NCBI GenBank assembly: GCA_023400985.1 | Contig: JAEXEN010000029.1 | Span: forward strand, 122,341 to 186,340 | Origin: Bacillota bacterium | GTDB taxonomy: Bacteria > Bacillota > Clostridia > Christensenellales > CAG-138 | Direction: 5' to 3' | DNA: 64,000 nt | Shown: positions 35,947 to 42,400 of the stretch, one piece after another | Numbering within the stretch: position 1 is the first letter of the stretch | Layout: every line of letters begins with the position of its first letter | Program-made: the position numbers and the translations under genes | Notes under the pieces: generated by a model | What the model was told of the DNA's origin: nothing | Database searches by the model: none | What the model saw: the letters and a program-made list of their open reading frames with translations, nothing else

Positions 35947-35986
35947 GGTATAAAAAAAGCCCGGCGCGCCGGACTTTTTTTATACC
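35947..35986. terminator. Bidirectional terminator
   Basis: GGTATAAAAAAAGCCCGGC and GCCGGACTTTTTTTATACC pair almost perfectly. A-run and T-run on the two sides serve the convergent lipoprotein and GPH symporter genes. Confidence 0.88.
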
Positions 35987-35991
35987 GTTAC

Positions 35992-37383
35992 TTATTGTGC
36001 CAGCGCCTTTTCCTCGAGCATCTTCTTCGTATCCTTTTCCACGTCGAGAAACATCAGCACCACAAACATCAGCATAGCTACGACCATCGGTACCCAGCCG
36101 ATCATGGCGTTGATGGTATGGATGGTCGCGGCGGGCTGCTCTTTAACGCCGGCATCAAAGCCCGAAAGGTACATGGAAACGGTGATAAGCTGCGTCGCGC
36201 CCGCCACGGCGAGCTTGCTTACAAGGTTATCGGCGGTTGATACCAGGCTGTCAAGGCGGCGGCCGTTTTTCCACTCGATGATATCCACGATGTTGTTGCG
36301 GTTGGTGCTGAACATGACGAAGGTGATAGTCACCGCTATACCCACCGTGGCGGCGTTCACGTAAAGCGCGCCCACGGAAAACGGGTCGAGCACAAACCAG
36401 AGCTTGCCCACGATGAAGATGAGCGCCGCGAGCAGCATCGTCTTTTTGCGGCCGAGCGCCTTATCGACGGGGGAAACGAGGAAGGAGGCGGCTACGGCCG
36501 CCACAAGGTATGCCACCTGTATGGAGGTCGCCGCGCCGGTACTCTTCATCACGTAGGTGGCGTAGTAGGTGAGGCAGGTCATCAATAAGAGATTGATGAT
36601 GTTGTAGCAGATGATGTAAAGCATGTTCAAAACCCAAGAGCGGTTGGAAAAAAGCATTTTCGCAACGGCCTTGGCCGAAAGGCGTTCTTCCTTTTCGGCG
36701 ATGGGTTTCACGCGTTCTTTGGTGGTGAAATAGTGGGCGAAGCAGCCAAGGATGCATACCGCGCCCATCACGACCGCGGTATACATAAACCCGCGCGAGC
36801 TTGCGCCGCCCTGCACCACGTTGCCGTGCCCGTCCAGGCCCCCGAAAAGCTTCAGGAGCGGCAAGCAGGCCACAGCGCCTATGCCGGAGCCCAAGCAGCC
36901 GCCGAGGTTACGGAACACGTTGATGGAGCGGCGGTCGGCGTCAAGGTCGGTCGCAAGGCTTCCCATGCTGTTGTAAGGGATGTTCACATAGGTGTTGAAA
37001 AGCTCGAATACGAGATAGATAAGAAGCGCCGCGATAAGCTGCAAATTGCCCGTGAGGCCGAAATCGGTAAACAAAAGTACCACTGTAACAGCCCATGGCA
37101 CGGCAAACCAAAGCGCCAGCGGGCGGCAGCTTTCGCCGTTTTTAAAACGATGATTCACCGCCCAAAACCCGATGAGCGGATCGTTGACCGCGTCCCAAAT
37201 GGTACCGATAGTGAGGATGGCGCCCGCAAGGAGCACGTCCACCTTCATGATGTTGGTGAGGAAAAACAGATAATACAAGCTTTTGAACTGGTACACCACG
37301 TTGCTCGCAGAAGAAAACGCGAGAAAACCGAGTTTCTCTCCCATGCGCACGCGCGGGAGGGAAGTGGTCTTAACGTCCATCAT
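35992..37383 (-). CDS. GPH-family sugar:cation symporter
   Basis: 463 residues, about 12 membrane helices, melibiose-permease-like. GTIWDAVNDPLIGFWAVNH is the conserved first-loop motif of the glycoside-pentoside-hexuronide family. The sugar is not predictable. The start at 37383 (MMDVKTTSLP) follows GGGAGAAGC; the upstream ATG at 37407 has no ribosome site. It is transcribed alone from the promoter at 37426-37454. Confidence 0.9.
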   Translation of the reverse strand: MMDVKTTSLPRVRMGEKLGFLAFSSASNVVYQFKSLYYLFFLTNIMKVDVLLAGAILTIGTIWDAVNDPLIGFWAVNHRFKNGESCRPLALWFAVPWAVTVVLLFTDFGLTGNLQLIAALLIYLVFELFNTYVNIPYNSMGSLATDLDADRRSINVFRNLGGCLGSGIGAVACLPLLKLFGGLDGHGNVVQGGASSRGFMYTAVVMGAVCILGCFAHYFTTKERVKPIAEKEERLSAKAVAKMLFSNRSWVLNMLYIICYNIINLLLMTCLTYYATYVMKSTGAATSIQVAYLVAAVAASFLVSPVDKALGRKKTMLLAALIFIVGKLWFVLDPFSVGALYVNAATVGIAVTITFVMFSTNRNNIVDIIEWKNGRRLDSLVSTADNLVSKLAVAGATQLITVSMYLSGFDAGVKEQPAATIHTINAMIGWVPMVVAMLMFVVLMFLDVEKDTKKMLEEKALAQ

Positions 37384-37425
37384 AAAAGCTTCTCCCTTTT
37401 TCGGCATGTTTGTTGAATTTTTATC

Positions 37426-37454
37426 ATTATGACATGTTATTTCGGTATGTGCAA
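37426..37454 (-). promoter_or_regulatory. Promoter of the GPH symporter gene
   Basis: Read on the minus strand: TTGCAC, 17 bases, CATAAT, about 43 bases before the start codon. Confidence 0.5.
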
Positions 37455-37606
37455 GGTTGAAAGACTCACACGGCCAAAGTTCTTATTAAGCTTGTCAAAG
37501 TGGTTTTGGCCTATTGAAAGCAGGGGGTCATAACTATAGCTAGCGATGCAGATTTGTGCTATCATTGTAACCGATGTCCAATTTAATTTAGAAAGCATCG
37601 AAGATT

Positions 37607-38710
37607 ATGAATGAATTGCATTACAATTACATTGCTTTAAATGTGATCTGTGCTCTTTCACTCTATATAGTTATGCATGCGTCTCAACGCAATGTTTTAT
37701 TAACTTGCGAGATGAAAAAGCATTTTACCCTTGCGGCTTCGATAACGATCATGGTGATCGCGGCAGAAGTCGGGAGCGTTATTTTAGAAAACACCGCCAC
37801 TGTGAACCGCGTTCTTGTTTATATTGTGAATGTGATCGGCTTTTCTCTCTCGCCCTTTATTGCGATCGTTTTATCTAAAGCTTATCCGGTGAAAACACAA
37901 AAAATCAGAGCGGTACTGACAATTCCCGCGTGGATCAACGCTGCCCTTGTTATAAGTTCTCCGTGGACAGGATTGATTTTTCAGGTCGGTGAGAGCGTTT
38001 ATATGCGCGGACCGTGGTTTTGGGTATATATCTTTACATATATGTGTGCGTGTTTGGCACTGATTGCGGAATCCTTCAATGCCATGAAGCATTATCAGTG
38101 CCATACAGAAAGCACTTTTATCCTGTTGGTCATCTTTACACTTGCCGGAACCTTCGTACAGATCATACTGCCCACTGTGCATACTACCTGGGTATGCATA
38201 ACCATGAGCCTTATCCTCTATTATGTTTATTTTTGCGAACTCTCGGAAACACAGGATTCTTTGACCGAATTGCTAAACCGCAGCGTATATGATCGGCATA
38301 TTGAAAATTTGAAACAGCATTCCGATGGCAGCGTTATCGTATTTGATCTGGATGATTTTAAACAGATCAATGATGTACATGGGCATCCGTGGGGCGATTC
38401 CTGTCTTCAAATTATAGGGAGGCTCATTCGGGGCTGTTTTTTGCATATGGGATTTTGTTACCGCGTCGGCGGAGACGAATTCTGCGTTATATGCCGAACA
38501 GCAAATGAGCAGCATCTCAAAGATGCGATCGGTATGTTTCATACAAAGATAGACGAGGCCAGAAAAAACAGCAGCGGTACATTGCCGATGGTTTCCACGG
38601 GATACTCCATATTTCACGGTTCGCAAAAAGAATATGCTGCGGCTATGATAGAGGCGGATGCTCAAATGTATCATTTTAAAAATAACAGGAAGCGGAATAT
38701 GGACATATAA
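37607..38710 (+). CDS. Membrane diguanylate cyclase (GGDEF)
   Basis: 367 residues. Six to seven helices (about 10-205) form a membrane sensor; a GGDEF domain follows (DSLTELLNRSVYDRHIE, FDLDDFKQINDVHGHPWGD, YRVGGDEFCVIC near residue 287). The active site is intact. There is no RxxD inhibitory site before it (FLHM at that position), so product inhibition is not expected. Composition is more AT-rich than its neighbours. No EAL domain. Signal unknown. Confidence 0.9.
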   Translation: MNELHYNYIALNVICALSLYIVMHASQRNVLLTCEMKKHFTLAASITIMVIAAEVGSVILENTATVNRVLVYIVNVIGFSLSPFIAIVLSKAYPVKTQKIRAVLTIPAWINAALVISSPWTGLIFQVGESVYMRGPWFWVYIFTYMCACLALIAESFNAMKHYQCHTESTFILLVIFTLAGTFVQIILPTVHTTWVCITMSLILYYVYFCELSETQDSLTELLNRSVYDRHIENLKQHSDGSVIVFDLDDFKQINDVHGHPWGDSCLQIIGRLIRGCFLHMGFCYRVGGDEFCVICRTANEQHLKDAIGMFHTKIDEARKNSSGTLPMVSTGYSIFHGSQKEYAAAMIEADAQMYHFKNNRKRNMDI

Positions 38711-38755
38711 GTATAATCTTGTGTTTAGATGCGGCAAGCTGATCGCTGTTAGGTA

Positions 38756-38789
38756 TGGGCGGCAGAACAAAATCTGCCGCCCGCTTTTT
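38756..38789 (+). terminator. Terminator after the diguanylate cyclase gene
   Basis: GGGCGGCAGA pairs with TCTGCCGCCC, then GC and TTTTTT. Confidence 0.85.
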
Positions 38790-38841
38790 TAAGTGGTGTG
38801 AGAGGACGGGGACGCTCCCCTTTTTTAACTCGCGTGCACAT

Positions 38842-39270
38842 TTATTCGTCGATCTTCTTCTCGCAGGCGCAGGCCTTGCAGTATCCGTATACCTCCACGT
38901 TATGGCCCACCACCTGAAAGCCGTCGTCCTTTACGCGCGGAGTAAAGGCCTCCATGGGGCAGTTTTCCATGGGGATGATCCTGTGGCAGGACATGCAAAC
39001 GGCGTAGTGCTTATGGTGGAAGCGGTTGAGCTCGTAAAGGTTCGTGTCGCTGTTCATCACCGTAAGCTTTGTCACGACGCCGCTTTTTACGAATTGCTCG
39101 AGCACGCGGTAGACCGTGGAAAGCCAAACGGGGTTTTCGCCGCCCTCGAGCTTGGCGCTTATTTCAAACGCGCTCACAGGATATTTCTCTTTTTCAAGCA
39201 CCGCGAGCACCTGCTCGCGCGCCTTTGTTTTTTTGAGGCCGTCGGGCCATGCGATCTGCTCTTTTTTCAT
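38842..39270 (-). CDS. zur: Fur-family zinc regulator (Zur)
   Basis: 142 residues. Fur-type winged helix (KKTKAREQVLAVLEKEKYPVSAFEI, LSTVYRVLEQFVKSGVV), metal site NRFHHKHYAVCMSCH and a second C-x2-C pair in YGYCKACAC for structural zinc. Fur relatives differ in metal; zinc is inferred because the gene is the last of a znuC-znuB-zur operon and facing znuA. It would repress both promoters when zinc is plentiful. Start after CGGAGAT. Confidence 0.9.
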   Translation of the reverse strand: MKKEQIAWPDGLKKTKAREQVLAVLEKEKYPVSAFEISAKLEGGENPVWLSTVYRVLEQFVKSGVVTKLTVMNSDTNLYELNRFHHKHYAVCMSCHRIIPMENCPMEAFTPRVKDDGFQVVGHNVEVYGYCKACACEKKIDE

Positions 39271-39277
39271 ATCTCCG

Positions 39278-40105
39278 TTACACCCGCCCCCTTTGCGACC
39301 GTTTCGCTGCGCCTACGGACACAAGCTTTTTGATGGCGAGCACCATTACGAGCACCGCTACCGATACGAGCGCCGTAAAACCGCCCGGCGCGACGTTTAA
39401 ATAGTACGAAAGAAAAAGCCCGAGCATGATATCGAGGACGCTGAAGAGGATCGAGTAGAAAAGCGTGGACTTGAAGCCCTTTTCAAGCTGTAGGGCCGTG
39501 GCCACGGGAAGCGCGATCATGGAGCTTAATACGAGTACGCCCACGATGCGGATCGAGGCCGAAACGGCGGCCGCCACAAGCACGTAAAACACATAGTTGA
39601 GAAGCTTTACTTTAACGCCGGCGACAAGGGCCGCGTCCTCGTCGTAGGCGATGTAGATAAGCTGATGGTACAGGAGCATGATCGTTATGACGGAGAGTAT
39701 GCTCAATCCCAAAATGAGCAGCATGTCGAACTTGGTCACGGTCAAAATACTGCCGAATAAAAACGAATCCGCATTCGCGCCCACGCTCCCGGAGCTTATC
39801 ACGGTGATGGCGACGCCCACGCTCAAGGAAAGCACGATGGTCAAAATGAGGTCGGCGTATTTTTTAAAGGAATTCCGCAAAAACTCGATGAGCGCGCCGC
39901 TTAGGGAGGTGAACACGAAAGCGCCGAGCACAGGGTTCACGTTGAGCGAAAGGCCCAGCGTGACGCCCGCGAGCGAGGCGTGCGCCAGCGTGTCGCCGAT
40001 CATGGAATGGCGGCGGAGCACCAGAAAAATGCCTATGCAGGGGCAGAGCACGGAGATGCATACAGAAACGAACAGCGCGTTTTGCATGAATACGAAATTC
40101 AGCAT
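39278..40105 (-). CDS. znuB: Zinc ABC transporter permease
   Basis: 275 residues, eight or so helices, ABC-3 family: CPCIGIFLVLRRHSMIGDTLAHASLAGV and VRIVGVLVLSSMIALPVATA-like stretches (here IRIVGVLVLSSMIALPVATA) are diagnostic. It overlaps the end of znuC by 7 bases and lies 7 bases before zur. The start follows AAGGAGACGGGAAC. Confidence 0.93.
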   Translation of the reverse strand: MLNFVFMQNALFVSVCISVLCPCIGIFLVLRRHSMIGDTLAHASLAGVTLGLSLNVNPVLGAFVFTSLSGALIEFLRNSFKKYADLILTIVLSLSVGVAITVISSGSVGANADSFLFGSILTVTKFDMLLILGLSILSVITIMLLYHQLIYIAYDEDAALVAGVKVKLLNYVFYVLVAAAVSASIRIVGVLVLSSMIALPVATALQLEKGFKSTLFYSILFSVLDIMLGLFLSYYLNVAPGGFTALVSVAVLVMVLAIKKLVSVGAAKRSQRGRV

Positions 40106-40770
40106 GTTCCCGTCTCCTTATCCTTCAGGTATTCGTGCGCGTACTGTTCGGGCGTGCAAAGATGGCCTTTGCCATTTGAAAGGTGGTAGATGGAGGTGGA
40201 GTTTCGTATCGCCGCGTTGAGATTGTGCTCCACGGAAACAATGGTAAGCTTGCGCTCCGTGTTGAGCTTTTTCAAAAACGCGTAAATGTCGCGCTGGCTG
40301 TCGGTATCGACGCCTGTGGAAGGCTCGTCGAGGATCAAAAGATCCGGCTCGCCCATGAGAGCGCGGGCGATGAGAACCTTCTGGTATTGCCCGCCCGAAA
40401 GGTTGCCGATAAGCTCGGAAGCGTAAGCATCCATGCCGACCTGCGCGAGGCTTTCGAGAGCCGCGCGTTTCCCACTCATTTGCAGCAGTTTGCCGTAGGA
40501 TATGAGCGTCTCCTGCACGGTGATGGGGAAGCCCGCGCCGGCAACGTCCTTCTTCTGCGGCACGTAGCCTGTCTGGCGCGCGCGGCATACGATCCCGCCG
40601 GAGGTGGGTTTTAAAAATTTCAGGATGAGCCGTATGAGCGTGCTCTTGCCGCTCCCGTTATCGCCCACTACGGAAACGTATTCGCCGTCGCGTATTTGCA
40701 TATGGAGGTTTTCGAGCACATACGGCGGCGTTCCCGTATAGGAAAAATATAGATTCGACGCTTCGATCAC
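40099..40770 (-). CDS. znuC: Zinc ABC transporter ATPase
   Basis: 223 residues with GTG start at 40770 after AAGGAAAACACGC; upstream in-frame starts would run through the promoter and Zur box. Walker A GDNGSGKST, Q-loop GYVPQKK, signature LSGGQYQK, Walker B LLILDEPSTGVD and VSVEHN (Glu-His switch). The first gene of the leftward operon. Confidence 0.92.
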   Translation of the reverse strand: MIEASNLYFSYTGTPPYVLENLHMQIRDGEYVSVVGDNGSGKSTLIRLILKFLKPTSGGIVCRARQTGYVPQKKDVAGAGFPITVQETLISYGKLLQMSGKRAALESLAQVGMDAYASELIGNLSGGQYQKVLIARALMGEPDLLILDEPSTGVDTDSQRDIYAFLKKLNTERKLTIVSVEHNLNAAIRNSTSIYHLSNGKGHLCTPEQYAHEYLKDKETGTC

Positions 40771-40806
40771 GCGTGTTTTCCTTGCCTTTCGTAAATCTGC
40801 GCTCCT

Positions 40807-40835
40807 ATTATAGCGCGTCATGCATCCGAATGCAA
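40807..40835 (-). promoter_or_regulatory. znuCB-zur promoter
   Basis: On the minus strand TTGCAT, 17 bases, TATAAT. The -35 lies within the Zur box at 40831-40851. Confidence 0.75.
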
Positions 40836-40851
40836 ATGCGAACCATTTGCA
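40831..40851. promoter_or_regulatory. Zur box 1
   Basis: TGCAAATG and CATTTGCA as inverted arms around CGAAC. It covers the -35 of the leftward promoter and touches the -35 of znuA. Confidence 0.75.
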
Positions 40852-40852
40852 C

Positions 40853-40881
40853 TTGACAGCGCGGGATGCGGAGGGTATCAT
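40853..40881 (+). promoter_or_regulatory. znuA promoter
   Basis: TTGACA (40853-40858), 17 bases, TATCAT (40876-40881), flanked by the two Zur boxes. Confidence 0.75.
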
Positions 40882-40885
40882 GGTT

Positions 40886-40904
40886 GTTGCAAACCATTCG
40901 CAAC
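40886..40904. promoter_or_regulatory. Zur box 2
   Basis: GTTGCAAACCATTCGCAAC, an inverted repeat just past the znuA -10, over the transcript start. Confidence 0.65.
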
Positions 40905-40916
40905 AACGGAGGAAGT

Positions 40917-41801
40917 ATGTTTAAAAAAGTTGCGGCTCTAAGCCTTATTCTTGTGATCCTGGCTCTTTTTGCCGCGTGCGGGGCAGCCCCGCAGAAAAGT
41001 AACGAAGGGAAGCTTACGGTGCTCGTAAGCTTTGACGCCATGTACGAGCTCGTTTCCGCCGTGGGAAAAGAGCGATTGAGCGTTTCCGTCATCGTGCCAA
41101 ACGGCATGGAGGCGCACGATTTCGAGCCCAAAGCGCAGGATATCGCGGCGCTTAGCACGGCGGACGTGTTCGTGTACAGCGGCCTTAATATGGAGTCATG
41201 GGCCTCGGAAGCCGTCGCTTCCGCAAACAACGAAAAACTTATCGTCATGGAGGCGTCAAAAGATGTGGATCCCATTCTGCTTTCGGGAGGCGGGTACGAT
41301 CCGCATGTGTGGCTGAGCTTGAAGGCCGCCGTTCTTGAGGTCGAAAATATTAAAAATGCGCTTTGCGAGGCTGATCCGGAAAGTGCTGCATTTTATAAGG
41401 AGAACGCAGCCGAATTTACCTCTGAGCTCGAGGCGCTGTATTCGGAGTATGCGGCCAAATTCGAGACGCTTACGAAAAGGGATTTTGTGACCGGCCATGC
41501 GGCGTTTGGGTATCTCTGCCGCGATTTTAACCTCGCGCAGATCAGCGTGTCGGACGTGTTTGCAGAGGGAGAGCCCGGCGCGCGAAAGCTTAGCGAGCTT
41601 GTGGAATTTTGCAGGGCAAACGGCATCACCACCATTTTTTCCGAGGAGCTTGCAAGCCCCGAGGTGTCCGAGACGCTCGCGAGGGAGGTGGGCGCTAAGG
41701 TGAAAGCCATCTATACGATGGAAAATGCCGAGGACGGCCTCACGTATTTGGAACGCATGGAAAAAAACCTGGCGGAGATCTACGAGAGCATGGCGGGCTG
41801 A
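40917..41801 (+). CDS. znuA: Zinc ABC transporter binding lipoprotein
   Basis: 294 residues. Lipobox LFAAC (Cys about 19); cluster A-1/ZnuA-type fold with metal-binding His in NGMEAHDFEP, YDPHVWLS and VTGHAAFGYL. It lacks the long His-rich loop of many ZnuA proteins; a short GGGY stretch stands there. It delivers zinc (or manganese) to ZnuBC. The start at 40917 follows CGGAGGAAGT, divergent from znuCB-zur. Confidence 0.92.
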   Translation: MFKKVAALSLILVILALFAACGAAPQKSNEGKLTVLVSFDAMYELVSAVGKERLSVSVIVPNGMEAHDFEPKAQDIAALSTADVFVYSGLNMESWASEAVASANNEKLIVMEASKDVDPILLSGGGYDPHVWLSLKAAVLEVENIKNALCEADPESAAFYKENAAEFTSELEALYSEYAAKFETLTKRDFVTGHAAFGYLCRDFNLAQISVSDVFAEGEPGARKLSELVEFCRANGITTIFSEELASPEVSETLAREVGAKVKAIYTMENAEDGLTYLERMEKNLAEIYESMAG

Positions 41802-41831
41802 ACGCTGAAAAATAAACCGACTTATTTGCGA

Positions 41832-41867
41832 AACGGATATGCGGCTGTTAGCCGTATGTCCGTTTTT
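41832..41867 (+). terminator. Terminator after znuA
   Basis: AACGGATATGCGGC pairs with GCCGTATGTCCGTT around TGTTA, then further Ts. Confidence 0.8.
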
Positions 41868-41942
41868 ACAGCAATCCGCCAACCGCGTGCAAGGAAGCGC
41901 ACCGGCGGAAGTGGCGCTTTTCCCGAGCATATTTTAAAATGA

Positions 41943-42122
41943 AAAGCGCGTATATGGGAAAAGCGGCAAATCTTGTACCGTGTGGCGTACGCCTATGTGA
42001 AAAATGAGCAGGGTGCGCTTGACGTTGTTTCCGCCTCGGTCATAAAAGCGCTGTGCGTAAAGCCAAAGCTTGCGGACGAGAGGGCGGAAACGGCATGGCC
42101 GTACCGCGTGGTCAAAATCTGA
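41943..42122 (+). pseudogene. Remnant of an ECF sigma factor gene
   Basis: About 59 codons read KARIWEKRQILYRVAYAYVK, then NEQGALDVVSASVIKAL and a degraded tail, ending at TGA 42120-42122. LYRVAYAYVKNEQ-ALDVV is sigma-70 region 2 of extracytoplasmic-function factors. There is no proper start (an in-frame stop lies just upstream), no region 4, and the tail ends early. A decayed gene. Confidence 0.65.
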
Positions 42123-42155
42123 TTGCCGGGTCAGAGTATATACGCTGAAAACACA

Positions 42156-42196
42156 GCGTATCAAAAAGTGCCATTTAAGACACTTTTTTGATACGC
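42156..42196. terminator. A/T-rich hairpin before the mannosidase region
   Basis: GCGTATCAAAAAGTG and CACTTTTTTGATACGC pair around CCATTTAAGA. It may terminate readthrough in either direction. The rest of the 42123-42400 gap has no gene I accept. Confidence 0.5.
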
Positions 42197-42320
42197 ATTT
42201 TCATGCTATAGGTCACTTTTGTAAAAGGTATATCCTGTGAGCCGTCGCCGACTGCCCAATGGGGATTATCCGCTTTCTCAACGGCCGCGGTTCTCTGCCT
42301 CCAACCGCGGCCCACCTCGC

Positions 42321-42349
42321 TTGACACGGACATTCGCTTCCTGTAACAT
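42321..42349 (+). promoter_or_regulatory. Promoter of the alpha-mannosidase operon
   Basis: TTGACA (42321-42326), 17 bases, TAACAT (42344-42349), about 50 bases before the start codon. Confidence 0.65.
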
Positions 42350-42400
42350 GCAATCAGCAATCTTTTTCCATTTCAAAACCAATTTTAAGGAAGTGCGGCC

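Noticed and set aside
42175..42360. A 61-codon minus-strand frame before the mannosidase gene
   Set aside because: No ribosome site, no similarity, and it overlaps the promoter that fits the mannosidase gene.
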